Of a DNA stretch of 64,000 bases, positions 1 through 12,797 are shown in pieces. Source of the DNA: Plantago major (taxonomy: Eukaryota; Streptophyta; Magnoliopsida; Lamiales; Plantaginaceae). Below the pieces are notes generated by a model, which had not been told where the DNA came from, did not search any database, and worked only from the letters and a program-made list of their open reading frames with translations. The position numbers were made by a program, and so were the translations under genes. Position 1 is the stretch's first letter, and the number at the start of each line of letters is the position of its first letter. Where the stretch lies: NCBI GenBank assembly GCA_026545765.1, contig CM048842.1:69850371-69914370 (forward strand), written 5' to 3'.

Positions 1-3000
1 CATGGAAGTAAACATATAAAAAAGACTCTTTCGCCATCGGGTGAGGAAACCAGACTGCAGTAGAACTATATATTTGAATTGAACTAAAGATACCTCAATT
101 TCTTCACAAGTAGAATCTTTTGGCATTATATTCCCAACTGCATGAGTATCTATACCAAGGATCGCTTGCAACTCATAAGCACGCTGTTGCAAATCCGTTG
201 AGTTGGATGCTAACATTTCTTCAATCAATGATTGGCACTGCAGTAAGAAAAATGTCACTACATATTTTAGAAAGTTTTTTTCTATCAGGCTGAGTAATCT
301 AAGTGTTAGCTGCAAGGGTTCACTGAGGCATGTACAAATTTATAGATCAGCTGCAATGAATCCACTGACAATTTATAATTAGCGTACACATTAAAATCAG
401 CAACAGCTTGCTTGGTAAACAACTACTTCATGAGCACATGAAAACTCCTACAGATGACAAACATAAGTTCGTAACAAAGAACATAACTTTGACATTGTTT
501 TATTGAAAGAACAGTAGTTAGAACTGCCAAGGAAACAAAGTTTTATCATTGTTCTCTCAAGGAGAATAGTTGACAGAGCCACACACAAATAAAGTGCCTA
601 TTAAGTACTGGAATGGTATTTGATGATACATTCCATCAAATGTTGCATGAAGTTGTTCACAAGATTGTGAAACCACAACATATTATATTTTTCCACCAAA
701 CAAAATGCACAGATACAAGTTAACCAAAAAATTCTTGTTGCATACCTCAGGTAGCATGTCCACTTTTCTCCCAGCTGCTATTTCAAATGCATATATCTTC
801 ATAAGTGCTGTTATTGCATATGCCTGCATAACAAGAAGGAAAAATCACAGGAGTGACGAGACCACATATAAGGTTCTCTTTCTTTTAAACATCATGCAAG
901 GCAATTGTGAGAAAAAGCAAATAAATTTACATCTTACTGTTGGAAATAGGTTACCTGTGCGAATAAAATTGATTAGTCTATCTATTTATTACTGTTTTTT
1001 TCACAAGAAACAGACATTAGGGTAGTATGAATGGATTCCAAGTTACAAGACCATGGTATAAAAGCCAGCATCCTATTAAAAGTTTACAAACTATCCAGAA
1101 GCAACTAGCTTGAAGTAATAGATCTAAGATCTGCAAGTGTACGCTACATATGATGCATGATAACTTAGAAAGAATAGAAAATTTTATACAATATAAATCC
1201 AAAATGCTATAAAACGTTCCAAATACGTACTTACTTTAACTAGATCATCTGTAGAATGGGCCTCAGCTACATCACACAACTTCCCTGTTATGTACGAGGC
1301 AGGATAATGTTTATCTTCGGTCCCATACTCCCCCAAAACCCAACAAATTACCTGCAGCATAGACGAAGTAAGAGGTGGAACAGAGATTGAGAAAGAAGAA
1401 GGCATAACAATAACTGAAACAGAAACCTGAAACTAAAGAGACACAAGCAGAAAAGGTAAAAAGAATGAAAAAGAGAAACAAATGCAACCCATAACAACAT
1501 CGAGATGTGAAACAGAAGACAGAAAAATGAAAGAGTAGGTGTACTGGGAACATACTTGAAGAAAAGCAGATGGTAGTTTAGGCTCTGTCATTATTTGAAG
1601 ATACGATGCCACCTGCACTCAACAGAGAATCCAAAGTAATATCAAGTAGAAACTAAACAGAGAAAGACCATAAATGTTATTCATCCTAAACTAAAAGAAA
1701 AACACAGGCTCACACGCCACTTGTTTATGCCAGTGAATTTTGAAAGTATACAGCAGATAGAAATCAAAATGAACTAGAATAATTATGCCACTTGAACACA
1801 TGTAAATCAAAATGGAATAAATTTGGAAAATAACAAGATAGCTAAGACTGGTGTTAATGTTTCAACAGTACAGCTTCAGAACATTCGCAACAAAACTCTG
1901 AGGACATTTCAATAACCTACAAGATTAACTCTGTGAACTGTAGGATAAGCAGTCCCAAAAAAAAAAAAAAAAAAACTGCACGTGACATTACCATGAACCC
2001 TCCCCTCCCTTCTCTCTGCCAGAGAAGTCTTTTTGGCTACTAAAAAGGGAATGTCCCAAGTACATGCTTCTTAAGAAATGTGTATAAACCAACAGAGCTT
2101 GTGAAAAGGCTAATTCCGTAGGTTACACTCCTAGACATGTGGATAATGGACTATTTTACCATCTTCTAACAACAATTATCTTAATGTTATAACTTGAAAC
2201 TGCCAAGTATTCTTTAATAACTCTAGGTTAAGATAAATGCTAAAAAGGTGAACATGCAAACCAATTGTACTGCCTCTCAAATTACTTTTGCATTCCTCAC
2301 ACACATCAATGCTGAAAAGAAAGTTTTGGACAGCATGCTCGAATAACCTAGATATATTTGTGCCATGTTCCACACGTAGCAACATTGGAGGAGAGGAGAC
2401 AAGGTCGGTCCTACATAGAGTTACATTCTTGGTAAGGGCCTGTCAGGAAAACATGGAATAAAACCAACTGCCGTATTTTGGTCACATATGACATATCGAC
2501 ATAGGCTTATGGTGTACTTCCAAGTCTGCCAAGAGATTAGGGAGGATAGAGAGAAGCAAGCGGAGTCATGAAATCTGAACAGAGGTAATGAAAGATATTG
2601 TGCTGAGGTTTTAGTACGGAGTTATTTCCTGCATGTAGGAATTAACTGGAAAAGATTTCAAGCCCTGTACCCAGTATTATCTGCTTCAAATAAATGAATA
2701 GAAATATTTGGCAGTTTGTTGAATGCACTTGCAAGTATTTACAGATCAATGTAAAATAAAGAGTTTACACTAAATGAAACTAAGCAGCAGCTAGCTATGC
2801 CAAGCTAAGATAACTATGTGAACAGGAACAAAGCTCAAAGCCACCAGAAAATAACAAGGAAAAAGAAAAAAAGAATAAGAACATACTGCAGAAGATCTAA
2901 GCTGACTATCTGCAGCATCATCATCCTCTCCAAATCCCTCTGCAATCAAACGCATCAAGTTATGTGCAACTTTAGCATTCACCAAGTCCCCTGCGTGCTC

Positions 3001-6000
3001 AAATACTTTATTCATGGTCTGCCAGATATAACGAAAAGAAGCTAAAATTCAATAAACCCTCAACAAACAAAATCAATATAACTACAATCAAACTCTTACA
3101 AGACCATGTAAAATGTAAATAATGTAGTAACCTGTATAAACCATTGATTGCTTTGGGCAAACTGTTCTGCAAGTTCAACGCATCTGGATGCTATCTCAGT
3201 TTTATAATGACTATCATTGATGCTTATCATGTACTCAATCATGCGGTCCACAATTACTTCCACATTAGATGACTTAGTCATTTTATAGAGCAATTCAAAT
3301 GTCTTGCGCTTTAAGGTGTCATCAGGGTCCTGCATGCATGCCAACAATCACTATTGAGATTTAAAAACAAAAACACCAAACATAGTGATTTAGTCAATAC
3401 AAAAGAAAACAAAAACATGTTTTTAGGGGGGGGGGGGGGGGGTGGCAGAGCGCAATTACAAGAGCATAGCTGAGGTTGTTGCTTTTGAACTTCACACACT
3501 TCTCAGTGATTGCAAACAATCTTCAAAAATTCTATTTCAGTAATTGCAAACAATCTTCAAAAATTAGTATATTTTATTACATCACATAAGTTCCTAATTC
3601 ACTCCTACTTATCCAAGCTTGGATTCTGATCATTTCAGTAGTGCTCTATCGGGATCGCTTCCCATAAAACTCATTACTTCAACTATCACTAGCTTAGACA
3701 TTTCCAGATTCTGCACATCTAATGGAACATTGATCCTAGCCTCTACTCCAACGGTCCAACCATGACCAAAAATTCATCAGAGACATACATATGTCATCAT
3801 ACTGTCTTTTGTATGTAGAAATAGCCACACACATGTTTATACAGTAATTATACTGTATTTATGTAAGCACACACAGTAAGATTTCCTAAATACAAAAGAA
3901 CTATAATAAATATAAAAAGCTTTTGCAATATAATACAACTAATTATCAAAGATATATGCAAGCTAAAGATATATTACTAATTGAGAAAATTTCTAAACTT
4001 ACACATGTTTTAGTATATGAACATATTTAGTACAGCTGTATGTAAAGTCTGCTACTACAATACTTTATCGTGTGGGGTTTCAAACAGTAGAAGTAGATTA
4101 AACTATTATGGTTAATTTCATATATGGTATCACAGGCTCATTATACTTTACTGGACCAACATTTATTGAATGATGTGGATAAAACTCATAAAATAAACTA
4201 TTACAAAAAACAGATAGTAATGATAAGAATAACTGCACCAACGAGTAATGTGTAAGCATCTCTTACCTCTAAGCAATCAATGACAGCCAATTGGTGTGGT
4301 TCAGCTACATCAGGGCTTATCTTTATCAGCCGACTAAGAGCATCAATACCAAGATATTTCAGATTGTGGCTGTCACTCTGTCCATCAGATATAGAAGTTG
4401 AATTACAATTAAGAAAGATTACTTTCAATCATAAACAAAATGAAACAAATATCCAGAATGCAGACTTTGAGAAATTTTGAAATGGCATCTGCAGCAGCAT
4501 CTAGCAATTTTGGGTTGGGATGAAGTGAGGAAACACAACAGATGCACTCATAAAGAATGGCATTCCCAATATTGCTGGTTGAGTCAGATTTTCTCATTAT
4601 ATCACCCAAAATTGTGTACATTTGTTCACTGGCCTTCTTGTCACCACTACCCAATAGGGCCAATATTTTCAACAATTTGATCTGTTAAAACAGAAAAGCA
4701 AACTATTAGAAAATACATAAAAGAACAAAGAAAAACATAGCCAGTATCGGTTTGGGTATACTTAAGTCCAACGCACATTCACAATTCATAAAACTATCTT
4801 CCTATCCCTGATACGAAGTATAGGCTATAGTTTGCTATGCAGACAAGAATTTGTGGACTGTCGACTGAAAATAGATCGCTTTAACTGCTTAATCCCCACT
4901 CTTACTGTAAATACACTGAACTTAACTTCACCAGAACCAGAGAGAACTTGTTGGAACCATCTACAGTGAGCATGGATTAAACAGTGGAGACCGAAATAGA
5001 AAGGAAAAGGGTGGGTGTTTGCCAGCACCAGAGAAGTTTAGTAGAGAGGAAAAGAGGGCAGAGATTGTGGGTGAAAAAATGCCAGCTGTTGCATTTGATG
5101 GATTATAATGCCTTGATGTTAGAGAATAGAGACAAGGTGAACAGGGGAGGATAAAGTAACACGCAACTAGTGGGAGGTGAGATCCTCTTGCAGTTGGAGT
5201 TTGTTTCTTTGAGCTTAAGGTGCATAACTCTATGTAACCAAAAGCAGGACAGGACAGGTTACTACTACAAATAACCAAAAGGTTCCTTCTCTTGTGAGTG
5301 AAGGAAATAACACAGAACTTTGTTAACTCAACAAAAGAGATAACTCCACCGTTGCAACCTACAGTGCAATATTGAGTTGCCGCATGAATTGAGCTGAAGT
5401 GGTCACATAACATAAATGAGCAAATATAAGGGGAATATAGAAATAGAAGCCCGAACCTGAATAAATGGAGCAGGCATCTGATGATAATCATAATTCTTTG
5501 GCAACCTACGTTCTGCTACTTGCTTAAGAATGTTCACAAAACTGATCACCAGATCCTTGTATGAATCAACATCATCCGTAATAAGATCAAAAAGCGGGCA
5601 AAGAGTAGCACCCATAACACCAGGATCATTATCACATAGCCTCTGCCACAACATGATCCATCAGCAAACAATCCATAATAGCTTCAAGAATAAAAGAACA
5701 TACAGCTAAGCATTGACTCATCTACATAATCAGTACATAGCAGTAGACAATGACAGTAACACACACCTTACGAAAATTGGAAAGCAGATGTGAAACCGAC
5801 CCAGGCGATTTCTGGTAAAACCGGTGAAGTGCCATTACCGCCTTCTTCCTCACCGCCTCCTTCTGATGCCCCAGCAACTCCACCACCTGCGGCAATACTG
5901 CAGGAATCGTCTCCTCACCAATCAACCTACACACAGCATTCAAAGCAGCACAAACCACCAGATAATTATCGCTCTTCAAATCCTTCTGTATCGTATTCAC

Positions 6001-6369
6001 GATCAATATAATCAAATCATGATCCTCATTCAGGAACAACGTCACAGCCAAATAACCAGTCCTCTTAAGCAGCAAGCTCTCGTCATGAGTCATCTTCACC
6101 GCGTGAATGTATCCGAATGACGCATCATGCCCTAGCATCTCAACGTATACGAGGCGAATTATATACTCTTTCAGCTTGAATTTCGGCGTGTTCGGGCTGG
6201 CTAATCGGGCTTTCAGCGTCTCGATCTCGCGCAACACAATGCGGTCTTCTTCAGCCTTCGATCGGGCTTCACCGATGGATTTGACGAGGTCGAGAAACTC
6301 CTTGGACTGGCCGAATCCGCCCTGTGAGCCCATCGCGAGCTCTCTGCCAATCGTTTTCAGCTGCTCCAT
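1..6369 (-). CDS. AP4E: AP-4 complex subunit epsilon (large adaptin), 3' part outside window
   Basis: Epsilon adaptin, large subunit of the AP-4 coat that sorts cargo at the trans-Golgi network (family knowledge). I rebuilt ten exons on the minus strand, all with GT-AG borders and lengths divisible by three: 6369-5767, 5642-5457, 4681-4466, 4377-4267, 3329-3132, 3018-2887, 1612-1556, 1351-1235, 823-746 and 237-94. They give 614 residues, the N-terminal adaptin HEAT solenoid; the family is roughly 900 residues or more, so the linker and ear lie beyond base 1. The start MEQLKTIGREL (6369) matches the plant AP-4 epsilon N-terminus; an in-frame ATG six codons upstream (6387) is the alternative. 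Conserved stretches include KLKEYIIRLVYVEMLGHD and VLGEYGTEDKHY. No stop or frameshift was seen in these exons, so the gene looks intact. The identification over other adaptin large chains rests on the N-terminal sequence recalled from Arabidopsis. Confidence 0.93.
3424..3442. repeat. Poly-G homopolymer in an AP4E intron
   Basis: An almost pure run of G on the plus strand (C on the transcribed strand), well inside the 936-bp intron between exons 3329-3132 and 4377-4267. It does not touch a splice site. Its exact length is unreliable in most sequencing data. Confidence 0.7.
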
Positions 6370-7419
6370 CGCTGAATTGCGAATCAATTCGATTGGGTTT
6401 AGGGTTTGGGGAGAAATTTGGAGAGAGATCTAGAAGAAAGTGTGTGAAACGTGAGATTTGCTGTTCGTCTGTCTGTCAGTGTATAGCTACGTGGATCGAG
6501 TGGGTGAGATGGAAGAAGAAGAAGAAGACAGTTTCATGGAGGATAGGTACAACTGTTGCAGCTGGTGGTACTACCACTGTTTGTACCGTATGAGAAAAGC
6601 GAAGGGAAATGAAAATGGGATTTTTTATCGGACATTTTTTTTAATTGGTTTGCCTTGGGGAGACAGTTAAATTTACTGGGCGAGCGGTAAAATAAAATGT
6701 ACAGAAACATCTTGTTTTGGATAATTATTCAGGTGAAATTTTAGAAAGTGACTAATTGCATTTGAAGCCTTTACGTCTTCGTATATTCACAGGTTCTTTT
6801 CCTATTCTAGTTTCACTCCTTTTGTATCTTTACATGTGTATGATGGTACTCCTTTTCCTATTCCTACACATGTTCATATAATCTTTGCCGGTATAGTCGG
6901 ATATAAGTTTTTGGCATTATGATTCGTCTATCAACAGCTCGAGGATACATAAACCAAACACAACTAACATTTAGTTGTTGTCAAACTATATCCACCTAAA
7001 TCAAATCAGAACTAATAATGCTTGTAAAGTGGCAATAAATGATCAGTCAACTTATGTAGAGTAACTTACGGATCAATATGACATTTACTGGACATTTTTA
7101 ATTACATTTTTACCACTTTATTTTGATGAAATAATAAAATGAGATCAATGAGTAATTGGGTGAGTGATCTGGTCATGCTACTCATCTTGTGCCATTTTTG
7201 TACCGGACTACTCATTTAGTTGTTTTATCCCAAATCTAGGATAAAATGTTGATAAAACAATAAAATTGTTCCATTTTCAGGTTACCTAAAAGTAGTATGG
7301 CCACTCTCAAATTTGCAATGGTATAAATCTCACCCTTCATTTGAGCACTCCCTAAATTTTTTTGAAGGAGTAATTGATGGGTCCAACAAACTTTTTAGGT
7401 AGTTTTTATTGAAAATAGG
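6370..7419. other. AP4E 5' region and intergenic DNA
   Basis: AP4E 5' untranslated region and promoter, reading leftward, followed by AT-rich intergenic DNA. A GAA-rich stretch lies near 6505-6530. I see no convincing TATA box and no coding region; the ORFs on the plus strand here are antisense to, or extend from, AP4E exon 1. Confidence 0.5.
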
Positions 7420-7427
7420 TCTCCTAT

Positions 7428-8214
7428 TAGGGCTGTTCATTTCGGTAACGGTATATCGTACTGTACCGAAAACCGAAAATCGAAATTTTCGGTAACAATA
7501 TTTTCGTGAACCGAAATGTTTTTTCGGTTCGGTTTTGTACCGAAAAAAAATCGGAAACGGTTCGGTTTTTACCGAAAACGATGATAAATCTCTTCCTCTT
7601 CGTCTATATCTTCAATCGTTTGCCTATGCCTTTTCGAATTTGAGCCAGTCGAACTCATTTCATTTCTGAAATTGAAAGTAAACAAAACTATTAATATTGA
7701 GCTTAAAAGAAGTTGAAATTAAAAGTAAAATACTAAATATTGTAATATGGACTGTAGAGTGTAGAGATGAGAAATTAAAGAATCAGAGAAGTAGAAGCAT
7801 GATTGTAAAGTTAGATGAAGATTACCTGGACTCTGGAGGTCGGCGGTCGGAGAAGATCGGCAAAGAGATCGTGATTTGTGAAGGAATTGAGGATGTGTGT
7901 GTGTGTGTTAGAACTGTGAATGAATTTTGGTGATTGAAAAGTCAGTATATATATTTAGGATTAGAATAAGATCTTGGAAAATTGCAAAGTAACACCAGTA
8001 CCTTATCTTATTACATAAATAGTACTTCTAGTTTTAGAAAAAATCGGTTTTCGGTACATTACCGGAAATTTTCGGTTTCGTACCGAAATATACCGAAAAT
8101 CGAAATGATAAAATATGTTGTACCGAAAATCGAACCCTTTTTTTTTCGGTACGGTTTTTCGGTTCAGTTCCGGTTCGGTTTTTTTCGATTTTTCTGTATT
8201 TTTGAACAGCCCTA
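7428..8214. mobile_element. Non-autonomous hAT-type DNA transposon, 787 bp
   Basis: The ends are TAGGGCTGTTCA and, at the right, TGAACAGCCCTA, a perfect 12-bp terminal inverted repeat. It is flanked by a perfect 8-bp duplication TCTCCTAT at 7420-7427 and 8215-8222, the hallmark of hAT insertion. Both subterminal regions are packed with ACCGAAAA/TTTTCGGT-type words in inverted orientation, as expected for transposase-binding sites. The centre holds a 78-codon ORF (7697-7933) rich in charged residues with no recognisable transposase motif, so mobility would depend on a partner element. Confidence 0.88.
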
Positions 8215-8222
8215 TCTCCTAT

Positions 8223-9412
8223 AATTATGTAGAAAAGTAAAGGATCCTAAAAATAGTATAAGTGCTCATTTGAGAAAGATTTTAGAGCAAATATATTGAA
8301 TTCCTACAATTTTAATGCTCTTAACTTCACTAAAAACTTTCCATTTATTACATTCTGGCGTTCACTAAAAGCTTTCAATTTACTTTTAAGAAAATCAATT
8401 ATCTCCACTAGTTCGTCTTCTAATCACTTCATTGCATACTTTATCGATTACCTTAGTTACTTTTTGTCATTAACTTAGTACTTTATCAATATAAAGCATT
8501 TTATTACTCATCCTACTTAAAAATTGTGTCCAATTAAAATGCAAAGCTTCTAATGAAAATTTACGGTGTATCATTTACCTTATGAATCATCAGTTAAATT
8601 TTCAATTTGTATTTGAAAAGTCACGGAGTTTGTTAATATAGAAATAGTTAGGACTTAATGTGCAACAAAACTCGAAGTAAGGGTAAATTAGTTAATCTTA
8701 GCAAAGTAGAAAATGAACTCAAAATCTATTATTATACTATAGGGAATTTTAAACACAACAACCTTTTTAGATGCTCCGTAAACGCTTGGGTCCCTATCGT
8801 TTCAGAATTTACGTTGAGGTCCATTTTCAGGCAAAATGTTGACTCTCTGTGCAATGTCCAATTTACCCCTCTAATAAAACATTTCTTGTAAATTGAATAA
8901 TTGAATTAAGGAGAATAATGATTTTCTTTTAAATGGTATATTTAAAAAAAAAACAGAAATAATCATTTCTTTGATTGTATGATATGTAGGGTTTATCCGT
9001 TTAACCCCGTTACTTTCACCATTACTTCCATTTCTTCTCTTCTCTTTCTCCCGCCAAAACCCACCTCCTCCATTTCCGTCTTCAATACCTCCATGTCTGC
9101 AACAAAAAAAAAAAAAAAAGCTCCATAATCTCGCGATTTTGACGTCCGAAACTGGTAGTGCTGACGGGAAGAAGGCTTCTTGTTGATTCGGAATAGGATT
9201 AGGGAGACGATTGAGAGTGTTCTAGGGTTTATCAAAGCAGGTATGATACTCCTACTCAAGTTCAATTATGCTCTAATTCTTACTAAACATTGCACGAAAT
9301 TGAAGAATTTTTCGCGGAATTAAGATTCGAATTGAAATTTTGGGGATTTTTAACGTCAGGAACCCTAGTTTATTTGATTTCTGTAATTTTTGAAATTTGG
9401 TTGAAATTGGTT
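8223..9412. other. Intergenic DNA left of the MULE
   Basis: AT-rich intergenic sequence. The stretch from about 9000 is probably the 5' leader of the MULE transposase gene, with an A-run near 9104-9119. I looked for a terminal inverted repeat pairing this region with about 12200-12350 and did not find a convincing one. Confidence 0.4.
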
Positions 9413-9418
9413 GCATGA

Positions 9419-11700
9419 ATGGGGTCATATGATAATTACATGGTGCGGTTGCATACCTTTGACAGGGGGGAGACTCTTGTGAAAATAAATCCAAAAAGGT
9501 ACGCTCATGCTAACTTGCTTGATGATGTGTGGAAAAGATTTGTTGATTATGATGATGAAGATACCAATATGGGGCTGTCTTTAAGTGCTAAAGTAGAAGG
9601 TCATGTTAGGAGGATCAATATTACTGTGATTCTGATGTTATTGAAATGTTTGAAAGAAATAAGGAGTATCAATCTGTAGAAGTGTATGTGGATATGCCAT
9701 ATGCAGCTCCTTTGGCTATAGATACTTCTCAAACAAAAAAATCTGTCTTGAATGCATCTAATATGGGTAGGGATGAGACTTATGTGCCCAAGTGTAATGT
9801 TGACATTCCTAGCCAAAGGACTAGATTTTATAGGAGAAGATGGTGTAAAGCTAGACAGAACCCCACTCCTACTAAAATGACTTTTTTCTACCCTGAAACA
9901 ATAGTGATTGATAACTCAGATGATGAAGAGCTTCCTGCTAATGCTAATGTTAACCAGACCTCCCATGTTAATGTTGATTCTCCCAGTGTTAATGTTAATG
10001 TTGATGTCAGCAGTCATGTTGAGTCACCTGTTAATGAGCACTCCCCTGAATCACAATATGAAATCCCACTTGAAACACCATCACAAATGCCATTTGAAAC
10101 ACAAACACAATCCCAGCCATTCGAAACACAAACCCAAGATGAACCACTAGCCCAAGATAAACCACAAGCCCAAGATGAACCACCACCAGAGACACACGCA
10201 ACTGATGATCAATGCTATCACCCTTCTCCTCCTGAACCAAGTGACTTGGACATGGATGATTTAACTTTCATGGACTTGTTGTTTGGTGATAACACTTCCA
10301 ATTCCATTCTCACTGAGACACCTATAACACATATACACCACCTGCACCACCTACACAACCAACTGAGACACATACACCACATGCTGACATGGACATGGAC
10401 TGTGAAGGTGATGAGCCACCAAACACCTACTTGTATGAGAGTGAGGATGAAAAGATAGGGTTTGTTAGGTGTGTTGGGAGTGATGGTGAGACTGATGATG
10501 AGCCAATTGATGAGGCAGTTGATGGTGGTGATACAGGGGTACATAATAATGAGCATGAGGTGCAGGGAGAGGATGGAGCTGAAAATGTGGTTAATAAAGG
10601 TGGTACACCAAGGGGTACTGGTACAGGAAACACTAGTGTTGTGGATGAAGAAGATAGTGAAAATGAAGATGAGGTTCACATAGAAGTGGAGGAAGGTGTG
10701 GAAGATGAGTTTGAAACTGTTGATGAATGGGATAGGGAGTTTGCTGTGGGGAAGGTGTTTTCAAGTAAAGAACATCTGAGGAAGAGAGTGAAGGAATACA
10801 TCATCAGGGTGGGATTCATTGCTGAAAGGATAAAAAATGATGAATACATGTTCACAATTTGTTGTAAGGGCAAAGGATGCCAGCGGAGGTTGCATGCTTC
10901 GAGGGTTAAAGGGAAGTGTATGATGATAAAGGCATACCAGGGGAAACATCAATGCATCAGGAAATCAGATCCTAGGGGAAGTGATGCCAATTGGTTGTCT
11001 AAGAAGATAGTAGATGAATTGAAAAAAAATCCCAACATCAAGATAAAACCATTGACAGCTTAGATCAAGGATAAGCACAAGATTGATGTTGAGTACATGA
11101 AGGTGTGGAGAGCAAGACAAAAAGCACAAGAAATCATTGGTGGAAACCCAGCTGAGGCATTCCAGTTGATGCCCAAGTACTGTGACATGATAAGAAGATG
11201 CAATCCTGGATCTTTTCTTGAGTTGAAGTTTGATCCATCTCCTACTTTGCTGCAACCTACATTTCACAGTTTCTTCCTAGGACTGGAGGCACTGAGAGCT
11301 GGCTTTGTGGCAGGGTGTAGCCCATTTTTATTTTTTGATGGCTGCCACTTGAAAGGGAGGTATGGTGGTGGGCTTCTGAGCTGTGTTGGGATGGATGCAG
11401 AGGGAGGTATATTCCCAGTTGCTGTAGCAGTTGTAGACATTGAAGACAAGGCAAGTTGGGGGTTTTTTTATACAATGCCTTGAGCATATGTTTGGTGGAT
11501 TTGCCCCTGAGAAGAAATGGCATTTCATGGCTGATAGACAAAAGGTAAAGTTATGTTATGTTCTTGAAATTGATTTTACTATTAAAACTACTTGTTTGGT
11601 AATTGACATTTATGCATTTTTGTCATTGTGCAGGGGCTTGTGGAAGTCATCAAGGAACAAGCACCTCATGGAACAAGCACCTCATGTTACAAATTACAAT
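9419..11700 (+). pseudogene. MULE (MuDR-like) transposase, degenerate
   Basis: Remains of a Mutator-like transposase gene split over several frames. The N-terminal segment 9419-9679 (SYDNYMVRLHTFDRGETLV) matches the N-terminal domain of plant MULE proteins. A frameshift leads into 9646-10458, an acidic, Gln/Pro-rich linker with repeated ETQTQ-type units. A second shift leads into 10389-11063, the MuDR DNA-binding segment (FSSKEHLRKRVKEYIIRVGF, with CCKGKGC). An in-frame TAG at 11061-11063 separates it from 11097-11483, the MULE DDE domain start with FFDGCHLKGRYGG. A further shift gives CLEHMFGGFAPEKKWHFMAD. A plausible intron (about 11545-11632) precedes GLVEVIKEQAPHG, after which homology stops. 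The C-terminal half of the DDE domain and the SWIM zinc finger are missing, so it cannot make an active enzyme. Confidence 0.85.
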
Positions 11701-11734
11701 TACACTTATGAAAGTATGAGGTGCAGGATTACAA

Positions 11735-12095
11735 TTACAGATTCATTGTTGACTTGAATGAGTGGAGATGTCCAATTCTTGCAATGCCTCTTTCAATCTG
11801 GTCTTCAATTCTTCTTATGCTTCTGTCCACTTGATCTTCAAGCCTTCTCATACTTCTTTCCACTTGATCTTGGTCTACTCTATTGCTTGTCGGTTGAGAA
11901 GTGTTTGAAGATTCACCATCATACTCCAATGGAGTGCACCAATGTGAAAATCCATGGACAGGGCAGCAATGAAACAATTGCCTAGGATTTTTTGCGGTTG
12001 TGGCGTATCACCGTATTTTGTTGACAATTCTTCTTGCAAACTTCATTTTGAAACCTCAGACGACGAACACTTGACGATGATGATGAGGAAGCCAT
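11735..12095 (-). pseudogene. GRF-type zinc-finger ORF, antiparallel to the MULE gene, frameshifted
   Basis: Starts MASSSSSSSVRRLRF (12095) and runs to NTVIRHNRK, where one extra A in an A-run near 11990-11995 shifts the frame. In the next frame it continues PRQLFHCCPVHGFSHW and then a repeated basic/acidic helix (VERSMRRLEDQVDRSIRRI) to 11735. The order Ser-rich N-terminus, Cys pair, N-P-R-x-x-F, Cys, F-x-x-W and coiled coil is that of small plant GRF zinc-finger proteins. It lies tail to tail with the MULE transposase, so it may be the element's second gene or a captured host fragment. The GRF call is by motif, not by search; the first Cys spacing is atypical. Confidence 0.6.
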
Positions 12096-12797
12096 GAATT
12101 TTTTCTGCTCTATCAAGTAACAAAAGTTTCTACACAAAAACACACAAAAAATGGTCCAAAAAGGCTGAATATATAGCCTCAAAACACACACTAACAGTAA
12201 TTAATGGTAACTAACGGCTAGTACAAAATAATTACAATGAGGTCCATCAACAGTAAATATTACTATAGACAAGTTAGGTATGTATGAAACTTTATTACAG
12301 TGAAGGACAAAATATGCAGATCACGTGACAATTAGTTGATTAAAGAAAAGGAAAAAGAAAAGGAAGAAATTAAAGGAAAGGAAAAATCAAATTCAGTAAT
12401 TAAAGAAAATGGAAAAGAAAATGAATATTTCACTCTCTCTCTCTCACCAAGTTTGACTTTTGTACTTCATTGTAAATATTTATTTGTTTCAGTTCGAAGT
12501 TTATCCTTCATCGTAAATTTTGAAACGTTAGGAACGTAGTCGTTTATACGGTATCTAAAAAGGTTGTGAGATCCCCTACTATACTATATACACACTTTCC
12601 CCCCAATTCCTGTCAGCATAAAAAATAAAATAGCACACACACACACAAAGAAGCCTAAAAACTTTTCGATTTCCGTTTCCACAGACACAAATCGAAGGAA
12701 CCCTAACCGACTTTCGGTTCTTCATCTTCCCCGATCATCTCTGGTTCAAGATTTCATCTGCTTTTACTTCTCCTAAATAATAAATAAATTAATTCCC
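12096..12797 (+). promoter_or_regulatory. DCP5 upstream region and 5' UTR
   Basis: Contains a TATA-like ACTATATA near 12580-12590, followed by a pyrimidine-rich and CA-rich leader and an AT-rich stretch just before the ATG at 12798. The part left of about 12350 is purine-rich low-complexity DNA with a CT microsatellite near 12430-12445. Transcription start is inferred only. Confidence 0.4.

Noticed and set aside
5790-6433. Plus-strand ORFs over AP4E exon 1
   Set aside because: They are antisense to a well-supported adaptin exon; Pro/Ser and His-rich composition is a reading-frame shadow.
12336-12539. 67-codon Lys/Glu-rich ORF upstream of DCP5
   Set aside because: Arises from purine-rich low-complexity DNA; no start context or homology.
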